Positions 33,052-41,800 of a stretch of DNA of 64,000 nucleotides are shown here, in pieces. The notes beneath the pieces were generated by a model that did not search any database, had not been told where the DNA came from, and saw only the letters and a list, made by a program, of their open reading frames with translations. Location of the stretch: assembly GCF_000761545.1 (NCBI RefSeq), contig NZ_JPMY01000037.1, forward strand, positions 186,001-250,000. The letters run 5' to 3'. Position numbers and translations under genes: made by a program. The number at the start of each line of letters is the position of its first letter. The stretch's first letter is position 1. This DNA is from Pseudomonas sp. ML96. Lineage in GTDB: Bacteria > Pseudomonadota > Gammaproteobacteria > Pseudomonadales > Pseudomonadaceae.

Positions 33052-33082
33052 AAAACCGCGGCCCTCGGGCCGCGGTTTTTTT
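33052..33082 (+). terminator. Rho-independent terminator of acyl-CoA dehydrogenase copy 1
   Basis: ACCGCGGCCC pairs with GGGCCGCGGT around a 2-nt loop, with flanking A and T runs, 24 bp past the stop codon. Confidence 0.92.
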
Positions 33083-33186
33083 ATGGGCGCAGCAAACACA
33101 GGCGACGGAATGCGGAGGATTTCCGCTGCCGTTTGCGCGCGATACAGGCAAAATGCCGCATCGTTAAATCCATCGCGAATTCACCC

Positions 33187-34479
33187 GTGCCCCGTCTCGC
33201 CGACTACCGCCCCGATCACCTGCTCACCGCGCTGCCCTTGCTGGTCGCCGGCCTGCTGATCGCGCGCATGGGCCAGCTCAACGAGTTCTTCCAGTCGCTG
33301 TTCAACGTGCTGCCAACCCTGCTGCTGTTGCTCGGTGGCGCCTTCTGCGTGGTCTATGGCCGCCAGCGCGAGCTGTCCCTGCTGGTGGTGGTGTATCTCG
33401 GCTATTTCCTGCTGGATACGCAGACCGACTACTTCCGCGAACACGGCCAGGTGCGCGCCGATGCTGCGCTGGTGTTCCACCTGTGCAGCCTGCTATTGCC
33501 GCTGTTCTACGGCCTCTACGGCGCCTGGCGCGAACGCAGTCACCTGGTGCAGGACATGGTTGCCCGCGCCGCCGTGCTGCTGGCCGTCGGCGGCACCTGC
33601 CTGGCCCTGGCGCGGCGCTTCCCGCAGGGTCTGCAGGCCTGGCTGGCTGAGGTGCATTGGCCGCTCTGGCATGGCCAGTGGATGAGTCTTATCCAGCTCG
33701 CCTACCCGCTGTTCCTGATCGCTGGTGTGTTGCTCGCGGTGCAGTACCTGCGCCAGCCGCGGCCGCTGCATGCGACGCTGTTGCTAGGCCTGGTCGGTCT
33801 GCTGTGGATGCTGCCCAACACCTTCATCCTGCCGCATGCGCTGCAGGTGATCAGCAGCCTGGTGATGCTGATGCTGGTGGCCGCCGTGGTCCACGAGGCC
33901 TACCAGATGGCCTATCGCGATGAGCTCACCGGCCTGCCTGGGCGGCGCGTGCTCAACGATCGCCTGCAGCGCCTGGGGCGCAACTATGTGATCGCCATGG
34001 CCGACGTCGACCACTTCAAGAAATTCAACGACACCCACGGCCATGACGTCGGCGACGAAGTGCTCAAGCTGGTGGCCAGCCGCCTGCGCCGCATCGGCGG
34101 CGGTGGCAAGGCCTATCGCTACGGCGGCGAGGAGTTCACCCTGGTGTTCCCCGGCAAGAGCCTGGACGAGTGCCGCCCGCATCTGGAGGCGGTCCGCGAG
34201 GCGGTGGAGCATTACCCGCTGCAGCTGCGCGATCGCCAGCAGCGGCCGAAGAACGACAAGGAAGGCCGTCAGCGGCGCAAGGCCAGCGGGGCCGGCAGCG
34301 TCTCGGTGACCATCAGCATCGGCGTGGCCGAGCGCGAGGCGCACCAGCGCAATGCCGAAGAGGTGATCCGCAGCGCGGACAAGGCGCTCTACGCGGCCAA
34401 GCGCGCTGGGCGTAACTGCGTGGTGGCACAGGGCGAGAACCGCCGCGGTGCAGTGCGGGTCAAGGCCGAGGCCGACTGA
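33187..34479 (+). CDS. Diguanylate cyclase with N-terminal membrane domain
   Basis: Inner-membrane GGDEF protein of about 430 residues that makes c-di-GMP. Residues 10-245 contain about seven hydrophobic helices as sensor; the GGDEF domain starts near 250 (AYRDELTGLPGRRVLNDRLQ), with the active loop YGGEEF and the metal-binding DVDHFKKFNDTHGHDVGDEV. The RxxD inhibitory site expected about five residues before the GGEEF loop is missing (KAYR). The domain has an insert of charged residues (RQQRPKNDKEGRQRRK) before the last strands. The start is uncertain: the in-frame GTG at 33187 is the best placed, without a clear RBS. The stop codon is the first base of a repeat element. Confidence 0.87.
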   Translation: MPRLADYRPDHLLTALPLLVAGLLIARMGQLNEFFQSLFNVLPTLLLLLGGAFCVVYGRQRELSLLVVVYLGYFLLDTQTDYFREHGQVRADAALVFHLCSLLLPLFYGLYGAWRERSHLVQDMVARAAVLLAVGGTCLALARRFPQGLQAWLAEVHWPLWHGQWMSLIQLAYPLFLIAGVLLAVQYLRQPRPLHATLLLGLVGLLWMLPNTFILPHALQVISSLVMLMLVAAVVHEAYQMAYRDELTGLPGRRVLNDRLQRLGRNYVIAMADVDHFKKFNDTHGHDVGDEVLKLVASRLRRIGGGGKAYRYGGEEFTLVFPGKSLDECRPHLEAVREAVEHYPLQLRDRQQRPKNDKEGRQRRKASGAGSVSVTISIGVAEREAHQRNAEEVIRSADKALYAAKRAGRNCVVAQGENRRGAVRVKAEAD

Positions 34480-34620
34480 GAATCCGTCCACGCTCTCCTG
34501 GCTCGCGGCCATGCGGCGTTAAAAACACCCTCGGACTGCTCATGTACAACTTGTACATTCCGCTTCCTCGGGCGTTTTTGCCTTGCCTGGCTCTAATCCA
34601 AGAGACCGTGAACAGATTCT
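34479..34620 (+). repeat. Conserved-loop, variable-stem dispersed element, copy 1
   Basis: 142 bp. Outer arms AGAATCCGTCCACG and CGTGAACAGATTCT; inner arms AAAAACACCC (34521-34530) and GGGCGTTTTT (34570-34579); central palindrome ATGTACAA-C-TTGTACAT (34542-34558). Conserved unpaired parts are TGCTCAT, CCGCTTC and GCCTGGCTCTA. Its first base is the last A of the diguanylate cyclase TGA stop. Copies 2 and 3 are at 38499-38641 and 61268-61423. Confidence 0.85.
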
Positions 34621-34739
34621 GAGGTCGGGTTATGGTGCTGCATTCAGCGCGCGCAGCGTCGTTGTCCGCAGGGTAGGCGGGCCGTTAGCGTTTCTCCATT
34701 CGCGTGCCGTTTGGGCGCGCCCCTTCCGGAGAACACGCC

Positions 34740-36530
34740 ATGCCCGACTACAAGGCTCCGCTGCGCGACATGCGCTTTCTGATCGACGAAGTCTTCGACT
34801 ACGCCTCGACCTACCAGCACATCGGCGCCAGCGACGCGACCCCGGACATGGTCGGCGCCATCCTCGAAGAGGGCGCCAAGTTCTGTGAGCAGGTCCTCGC
34901 CCCGCTCAACCGCAGCGGCGATGAAGAGGGCGCGGTGTGGCAGGACGGCGTGGTGACCACGCCCAAGGGCTTCAAGGAAGCCTTCGCCCAGTACGTCGAG
35001 GGCGGCTGGAACGGCCTGTCGGCGGATGCCACCTACGGAGGCCAGGGTTTGCCGCACTCCCTCGGCCTGATCATCGCCGAGATGGTCAGCTCGGCGAACA
35101 CCTCCTGGGCCATGTACCCGGGCCTGACCCAGGGCGCCATGTCGGCGATCCACGCCCACGGCAGCGAAGAGCAGAAGCAGACCTACCTGACCAAACTCAC
35201 CGAAGGCACCTGGACCGGCACCATGTGCCTGACCGAGCCGCACTGCGGCACTGACCTGGGCATCATCAAGACTCGCGCCGTGCCCCAGGCCGACGGCAGC
35301 TACGCGATCTCCGGCACCAAGATCTTCATTTCCGCCGGCGAGCACGACATGAGCCAGAACATCGTGCACCTGGTGCTGGCCAAGCTGCCCGATGCGCCGG
35401 CTGGCACCAAGGGCATCTCGCTGTTCATCGTGCCCAAGTTCAACGTCAACGCCGACGGCTCGGTGGGCGCGCGTAACGCCGTGAGCTGCGGCTCGATCGA
35501 GCACAAGATGGGCATCAAGGCCTCGGCCACCTGCGTGATGAACTTCGATGAGGCTCGCGGCTTCCTCATCGGCGGCGCCAACAAGGGCCTCAACTGCATG
35601 TTCACCATGATGAACCACGCCCGTCTGGGCACCGGTATGCAGGGCCTGTGCAACGGCGAGGCGAGCTACCAGGGCGCCGTGCGCTACGCCCACGACCGCC
35701 TGCAGATGCGTGCGCTGACCGGGCCGAAGGCGCCGGACAAGCCGGCCGACCCGATCATCGTGCACCCCGACGTGCGCCGCATGCTGCTGACCATGAAGGC
35801 CTTCAACGAGGGCAACCGCGCCCTGGCCTACTTCACCGCGCAGCTGCTCGACCTGACCCATAGCCAGGATGCCGAGGAAGTCGCCGCCGCGGAAAACCTG
35901 CTGAGCCTGCTCACCCCGATCTGCAAGGCGTTCATGACCGACACCGGCCTGGAAGTCACCAGCCTGGGCATGCAGGTATTCGGCGGTCACGGCTATATCC
36001 GCGAGTGGGGCATGGAGCAGCTGATGCGCGATTGCCGCATCGCGCCGATCTACGAGGGTACCAACGGCATCCAGGCGCTCGACCTGCTCGGGCGCAAGGT
36101 GCTCGGCAGCCAGGGCAAGCTGCTCGCCGGCTTCACCAAGATCGTCCACAAGTTCTGCGAGGCCCAGGCCGAGCATCCGCAGCTCAAGGCGCAGCTCGCC
36201 GAGCTGGCGCGACTCAATCGCCAGTGGGGCGAGCTGACCACCCGCATCGGCATGGCCGCGATGAAGAACCCGGACGAGGTCGGCGCCGCCTCGGTCGACT
36301 ACCTGATGTACTCGGGCTACGTCGTGCTTGCCTACTTCTGGGCGCGCATGGGTGTGGTGGCGCAGGCGCAGCTGGATGTGGGTACGGCCGATGTCGACTT
36401 CTACCAGGCCAAGCTGGCCACCGGCGACTTCTACTTCCGTCGCCTGCTGCCGCGTGCCGCTGCGCACCTGGCCGCGGCCGATGCTGGCAGCGAATGCCTG
36501 ATGCGCCTCACGGCCGAGCAGTTCGTCTGA
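34740..36530 (+). CDS. Acyl-CoA dehydrogenase (FadE type), copy 2
   Basis: Paralog of the preceding dehydrogenase, 596 residues. MPDYKAPLRDMRFLIDEVFD opens the chain; TMCLTEPHCGTDLGIIKTRA and YEGTNGIQALDLLGRKVLGS carry the FAD block and the catalytic glutamate; GHGYIREWGMEQLMRDCRIA precedes it. GGAG is about 8 nt before the ATG at 34740. Codon choice is ordinary for the genome (GCC, CGC dominant). The chain-length preference cannot be read. It has its own terminator and is separated from copy 1 by the diguanylate cyclase and the repeat element. Confidence 0.93.
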   Translation: MPDYKAPLRDMRFLIDEVFDYASTYQHIGASDATPDMVGAILEEGAKFCEQVLAPLNRSGDEEGAVWQDGVVTTPKGFKEAFAQYVEGGWNGLSADATYGGQGLPHSLGLIIAEMVSSANTSWAMYPGLTQGAMSAIHAHGSEEQKQTYLTKLTEGTWTGTMCLTEPHCGTDLGIIKTRAVPQADGSYAISGTKIFISAGEHDMSQNIVHLVLAKLPDAPAGTKGISLFIVPKFNVNADGSVGARNAVSCGSIEHKMGIKASATCVMNFDEARGFLIGGANKGLNCMFTMMNHARLGTGMQGLCNGEASYQGAVRYAHDRLQMRALTGPKAPDKPADPIIVHPDVRRMLLTMKAFNEGNRALAYFTAQLLDLTHSQDAEEVAAAENLLSLLTPICKAFMTDTGLEVTSLGMQVFGGHGYIREWGMEQLMRDCRIAPIYEGTNGIQALDLLGRKVLGSQGKLLAGFTKIVHKFCEAQAEHPQLKAQLAELARLNRQWGELTTRIGMAAMKNPDEVGAASVDYLMYSGYVVLAYFWARMGVVAQAQLDVGTADVDFYQAKLATGDFYFRRLLPRAAAHLAAADAGSECLMRLTAEQFV

Positions 36531-36549
36531 CCATCGGTCTATGCTGAGC

Positions 36550-36576
36550 AAAAGGCCCGCCTAGTGCGGGCCTTTT
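36550..36576 (+). terminator. Rho-independent terminator of acyl-CoA dehydrogenase copy 2
   Basis: AAAAGGCCCGC pairs with GCGGGCCTTTT around CTAGT, ending in TTTT; 20 bp past the stop codon. Confidence 0.9.
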
Positions 36577-36591
36577 GCTTGGTGCGTGAGT

Positions 36592-36627
36592 GTTCACGGG
36601 GTGTGAATTGTCGGTCACAACGTGAAC
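36592..36627. promoter_or_regulatory. Nested inverted repeats upstream of acyl-CoA dehydrogenase copy 3
   Basis: GTTCACG at 36592-36598 pairs with CGTGAAC at 36621-36627, and inside it TGTGA at 36602-36606 pairs with TCACA at 36615-36619 with an 8-nt spacer. The inner pair resembles a CRP/Vfr half-site pair but the spacer is 2 nt too long. A regulator site is possible. Confidence 0.35.
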
Positions 36628-36720
36628 CTATGTGTCTGAAAAGTTGTTCGGTTAGACTCGTGAGCTCGCATCAATAGGCCGTGCTTCGGCCGTTTCGTGG
36701 CTTCGCTCGAGGATTTACCA

Positions 36721-38499
36721 ATGGCCGACTACAAAGCTCCCCTGCGCGACATGCGCTTCGTTCTGAATGAAGTCTTCGACGTCTCCAAGCTGTGGGCCGA
36801 GCTGCCCGGCCTGGCCGAAGTGGTCGACGCCGACACCGCTGCCGCCATTCTCGAGGAAGCCGGCAAGGTCACCGGCGGCACCATCGCCCCGCTGAACCGC
36901 AGCGGCGACGAAGAAGGCTGCTCCTGGACCGACGGCGTGGTGAAAACCCCGGCCGGTTTCCCCGAGGCCTATCAGACCTACGCCGAAGGCGGCTGGGTTG
37001 GTGTTGGCGGCTCGCCGGAGTTCGGCGGCATGGGCATGCCGAAAGTGATCGGTGCCCAGGTCGAGGAGATGGTCAACTCGGCCAACCTGTCCTTCGGCCT
37101 GTACCCGATGCTGACCGCCGGCGCCTGCCTGTCGATCCTCAACCACGCCAGCGAAGAGCTGAAGCAGCAGTACCTGCCGAACATGTACTCGGGTGTCTGG
37201 GCCGGTTCCATGTGCCTGACCGAGCCGCACGCCGGTACCGACTTGGGCATCATCCGCACCAAGGCCGAACCGCAGGCCGATGGCAGCTACAAGATTTCCG
37301 GCACCAAGATCTTCATCACCGGCGGTGAGCACGACCTGACCGAGAACATCATCCACCTGGTGCTGGCCAAGCTGCCGGACGCCCCGGCTGGTCCGAAAGG
37401 CATCTCGCTGTTCATCGTGCCGAAGTTCATGGTCAACGCCGACGGCTCGCTGGGCGAGAAGAACCCGCTGGGTTGCGGCTCGATCGAACACAAGATGGGC
37501 ATCAAGGCTTCGGCCACCTGCGTGATGAACTTCGACGGCGCCACCGGCTACCTGGTCGGCGAAGTGAACAAGGGCCTCAACGCCATGTTCACCATGATGA
37601 ACTACGAGCGCCTGGGCGTCGGCATTCAGGGCCTGTCCCTGGGCGAGCGTTCCTACCAGAGCGCCGTCGAGTACGCCCGCGAGCGTATCCAGAGCCGCGC
37701 GCCGACCGGCCCGGTGGCCAAGGACAAGGCGGCTGACCCGATCATCGTGCATCCGGACGTGCGCCGCATGCTGCTGACCATGAAGGCGCTGAACGAGGGC
37801 GGTCGTGCCTTCTCCAGCTACGTCGCCATGCAGCTGGACACCGCCAAGTACAGCGAAGACAAGGAAACCGCCAAGCGCGCCGAGGAGCTGGTCGCCCTGC
37901 TCACCCCGGTAGCCAAGGCCTTCCTCACCGACATGGGCCTGGAAACCACCGTGCACGGCCAGCAGATCTTCGGCGGCCACGGCTTCATCCGCGAGTGGGG
38001 CCAGGAGCAGCTGATCCGCGACTGCCGCATCACCCAGATCTACGAAGGCACCAACGGCATCCAGTCGCTGGACCTGATGGGCCGCAAGATCGTCGGCAGC
38101 GGTGGCAGCTTCTACAAGCACCTGTCCGACGAGATCAAAGTCTTCGTCGCCTCCGCCGACGCTTCGCTGGGCGAGTTCACCGCGCCGCTGAAGGCCGCCG
38201 TGGAGAATCTCGATGCGCTGACCGCCTGGGTCATCGACCAGGCCAAGGCCAACCCGAACGAAATCGGCGCCGCCTCGGTGGAGTACCTGCACGTGTTCGG
38301 CTACACCGCCTACGCCTACATGTGGGCCCTGATGGCTCGCGCCTCGCTGGGCAAGGAAGGTCAGGACGACTTCTACGCCAGCAAGCTGGGCACCGCGCGT
38401 TTCTTCTTCGCCCGCCTGCTGCCGCGTATCCACTCGCTGACCGCTTCGGTCAAGGCCGGTAGCGAGTCGCTGTATCTGCTGGACGCTGCTCAGTTCTGA
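36721..38499 (+). CDS. Acyl-CoA dehydrogenase (FadE type), copy 3
   Basis: Third paralog, 592 residues, more divergent in the N-terminal half (DVSKLWAELPGLAEVVDADT) and the C-terminal domain (ESLYLLDAAQF end). SMCLTEPHAGTDLGIIRTKA has Ala where the others have Cys, and YEGTNGIQSLDLMGRKIVGS holds the catalytic glutamate. GAGGA lies 8 nt before the ATG at 36721. It has its own upstream region with inverted repeats. The stop codon overlaps repeat element copy 2, and a canonical terminator follows at 38654. Confidence 0.93.
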   Translation: MADYKAPLRDMRFVLNEVFDVSKLWAELPGLAEVVDADTAAAILEEAGKVTGGTIAPLNRSGDEEGCSWTDGVVKTPAGFPEAYQTYAEGGWVGVGGSPEFGGMGMPKVIGAQVEEMVNSANLSFGLYPMLTAGACLSILNHASEELKQQYLPNMYSGVWAGSMCLTEPHAGTDLGIIRTKAEPQADGSYKISGTKIFITGGEHDLTENIIHLVLAKLPDAPAGPKGISLFIVPKFMVNADGSLGEKNPLGCGSIEHKMGIKASATCVMNFDGATGYLVGEVNKGLNAMFTMMNYERLGVGIQGLSLGERSYQSAVEYARERIQSRAPTGPVAKDKAADPIIVHPDVRRMLLTMKALNEGGRAFSSYVAMQLDTAKYSEDKETAKRAEELVALLTPVAKAFLTDMGLETTVHGQQIFGGHGFIREWGQEQLIRDCRITQIYEGTNGIQSLDLMGRKIVGSGGSFYKHLSDEIKVFVASADASLGEFTAPLKAAVENLDALTAWVIDQAKANPNEIGAASVEYLHVFGYTAYAYMWALMARASLGKEGQDDFYASKLGTARFFFARLLPRIHSLTASVKAGSESLYLLDAAQF

Positions 38500-38641
38500 T
38501 AATCGGCCGACGATCTGCTGCGCGTCGGCCAGGTGTCGTTGAGACCGGGTTCAGAATGCTCATTTACTTTACGTAAACTGCGCTTCTTCACCCGATCTCG
38601 CCTAGCCTGGCTCTAGCTCGCGAGATCCTCGGTCCGATTAT
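38499..38641 (+). repeat. Conserved-loop, variable-stem dispersed element, copy 2
   Basis: 143 bp. Outer arms ATAATCGGCCGACGATCT and AGATCCTCGGTCCGATTAT; inner arms GAGACCGGGT (38541-38550) and ACCCGATCTC (38590-38599), 9 of 10 paired; central TTTAC-N5-GTAAA (38563-38577). It shares TGCTCAT, CGCTTC and GCCTGGCTCTAGCTCGCGAG with the other copies. Its first base is the last A of the TGA of acyl-CoA dehydrogenase copy 3. Confidence 0.85.
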
Positions 38642-38653
38642 GGATCGGTAGTG

Positions 38654-38681
38654 AAAAAGCCCCGCCTTGGCGGGGCTTTTT
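38654..38681 (+). terminator. Rho-independent terminator downstream of acyl-CoA dehydrogenase copy 3
   Basis: AAAAAGCCCCGCC pairs with GGCGGGGCTTTTT around TT. It lies 12 bp past the end of repeat element copy 2. Confidence 0.92.
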
Positions 38682-38829
38682 CATGGGCGGTAGAAACTGG
38701 CCAGAACGTGAGCAAGCGAAGCGTTGTGTCTGTGCGCCAGTTGGCCTACGTCTGTGTAGTGTCCACGGTGGGCGCCGATATACTCGGCCGACCCACCGGG
38801 AGCGGCGGGACAGTTCAGGGACAAAACGC

Positions 38830-41800
38830 ATGCAATGGATCTTCATGCTGGTCGGCCTGGTGCTCGGTGCACTGGCCGGGGAATCGGTAACGTCGGCTTT
38901 GCTCGGCGGGCTGATCGGTCTGGGCCTCGGGCAGGCGCTGCGCCTGCAGCAGCTGGCGACCGATAACGCCAGGCTGCGCACGGAGCTGAAGGGCTTCGCC
39001 GAGCGCTTCGAGCGCGGCACCACGGCCGTAGTCGAGCGCCTGGTCCGGCTGGAAAGCGCGCAACCGGGTGCGGCTGCCGAACCGACGGTGGCGCCGCCTG
39101 CTGCGGCCGAGCCGAACCCTGTCGCACCGCTGCCCGAGAGCGAGCCGCTTGCCCAGTCCGAGGCGGAGTCCAGCGAGCTGGTCTGGGAGCTGCCGGAACA
39201 ACTCAGCCCCGCCCCGCAGCTGGCCGCCGAGGCCGCGCGCGCCGAACCGGTCGAACCCCAGATACAGAGAGAAGAGCCGGTTCGCGAGCCGCGTCGTCCG
39301 CCGGTACCGCGCGAGCCTTCGCTGATCGAACGAGGCATCGCCCAGGCCAAGGCCTGGCTGCTGGGCGGCAACACCGTGCTGCGGGTCGGCGTGGTGCTGC
39401 TGTTCCTCGGCCTGGCCTTCCTCCTGCGCTACGCCACCGAGGGCATGGTGGTGCCGGTGGAGCTGCGTTATGCCGGCGTGGCAGCCAGCGCCATCGCCCT
39501 GCTTGGCCTCGGCTGGTGGCTGCGCCGGCGTAACCCGAACTACGCCCTGATGCTGCAGGGCACCGGCATCGCCGTGCTGTACCTGACGGTGTTCGCTGCC
39601 ATGCGCCTGCACCCGCTGCTCGATCCCAAGCTGGCCCTGGGCCTGCTGGTGCTGGTCACCGCCTTCTCGGCCATCCTCGCCGTGGCGCAGAACGCCCTGG
39701 GCCTGGCGGTGGCGGCGGCGCTTGGCGGATTCGCCGCGCCGATCCTCACTTCCACCGGCAGCGGCAACCATGTGGCGCTGTTCTCCTACTTCATCCTGCT
39801 CAACAGCGGCATCCTCGCCATCGCCTGGTTCAAGGCCTGGCGCCTGCTCAACCTGGTCGGCTTCGTCGGCACCTTCGGAATCGGTTTCGCCTGGGGCATC
39901 CGCTCCTACACGCCGGAGCTGCTGTGGAGCAGCGAGCCGTTCCTCATTGTATTTTTCCTGATGTACGTAGTCATCGGCCTGCTATTCGCCCGACGCAAAT
40001 TGCGCGAGGCGGCGGACGCGCCAGAAGAGCGCGCCGAGCTGCTGCGCTGGAGCCGCGGCCGCGCCGACTATGTCGACGGCACCGTGCTGTTCGGCCCGCC
40101 GCTGGTGGGCTTCGGCTTGCAGTACGCCATCGTCCAGCACCTGGAATTCGCTGCCGCCTTCAGTGCCTTGGGCCTGGGCCTGTTCTACCTGGTGCTGGCG
40201 CGCCTGCTGCGCGGACGCAACCTGTTGCTGTTGATGGAGACCTGCCTGGCCTTGGGCGTGGTGTTCGCTACCCTGGCCATCCCGCTGGGCCTGGATGCGC
40301 GCTGGACCACCGCCGCCTGGGCAGTGGAGGGCGCCGGCATCTATTGGCTGGGCCTGCGCCAGGGCCGACCGCTGGCACGCGTCTTCGCCCTGCTGCTGCA
40401 ACTCGGTGCGGCGCTGGCCTTCCTCGGTCAGCTCGATATCGGCGGCGACAACCTGCTCGGTGGTGCACCGCTGGGCGCGCTGATGCTCGGCGTGGCGCTG
40501 CTGTTCAGTTTCTGGCAGCTGCGTCGCGCACCGCAGGAGGCGACCCGTGGCTGGGAACGCCGTGGCTTGCCCTGGCTGGCGGTGGCGGGGCTGCTGTTCC
40601 TCTACCTGATCGCGCCGCTGTGCCTGGACGCCGAAGGTACGGCTATCGCCTGGGCCCTGGCCGGCCTGGCCACCCTGTTCGTCGGCCTGCGCCTGCAGGC
40701 GCGCAGCTTCCTGTTCAGCGCCTTTGCCGTGCAGCTGCTCGGCGGTGTGGTATTCCTGACCCAGATGCAGGGCAGCGAACTGGGCAACTCCGCCATCTTC
40801 TACTCCGGATGGCGTGGCCTGATGGTCTGCTCGCTGATCGGCCTGGCGCTGGTGGCCGGCATGCTGATCGCCGTGCGCGACAAGCTGGTCAGCGAGGATC
40901 GCCGGCTGATGCGCGGCCTGTCGCTGGTGATGCTGGTCGGCCTGCTGTTCGTCAACCTGGCGGTGCTGTTCGTGCTGCCCTGGCAGAGCGCGGCGGCGGT
41001 GTGGGCCGGCACGGGCCTGCTGATCATCTGGCTCAGCCTGCGCCTGCAACTGCGCGCGAGCTTCCTGTTCGGCCTCGTGTTGCAGGTGGTCGGCGGTATC
41101 GCCTTCCTCGCCGCCAGCCCGCTGCTGCTCGGCCAGCTGCCGAGCGAAGGCCTGCGCCCGCTGGCGCATGCCGGATTTTGGGCGCCACTGGTGCTGGCCC
41201 TGGCCGCGCAGGTCGGTGCCTGGCGTCTGCGCCATGTGTTGCTGCGCCAGCAGGCCGGCGATCTTGGCAGCCTCAGCCTGCAGCGCCTGTCGCAGCTGTT
41301 GCTGGCCTGGGGCGCCGGCTGGTGGGCGCTTGCGCTTTCCAGCGAAGTGCTGCGTTTCGTCGCTAGCGATCTGCAGGGCGCCGCGCTGCTGGCCCTGGCG
41401 GCGCTCAGCGTGGCGCTGTGGAGCTGGCTGGCCGGGCGCCTGCGCTGGCGCTCGCTGGCGTTGTTGTGCACGTTGCTGGTGCCGGTGGCCGGCGTGATCC
41501 TGCTGCACCAGGCCCATCACCTCTACCATCCAGCGGCCGGCTTCGGCTGGCTTGGCTGGGGCCTGGTCTTCGCCGTGCACCTGTGGTCGCTCAAGCGCCT
41601 GGCCGAGTTGCTGCCGGCGGGCATGCGCAGCGCCGCCCACGTGCTGGGCTGCTGGCTGATCCTCGGCGTGCTGGCGCTGGAGCTGCGTTATCTGCTGATG
41701 CTGCTGGCCGAGCACTACAACGCCTGGCGTTGGCTGGGCTGGGCGGTGCTGCCGAGTGCCTTCCTCCTGGCGATGGCCGCGCCGCGTGCCTGGCCCTGGC

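Noticed and set aside
29951..33151. 1066-residue open minus-strand frame across the bioD-acyl-CoA dehydrogenase region
   Set aside because: It is antisense to three well-supported genes and arises from GC-rich codon bias.
36602..36619. CRP/Vfr site before acyl-CoA dehydrogenase copy 3
   Set aside because: TGTGA and TCACA are present but 8 nt apart instead of 6; kept only as an inverted repeat.
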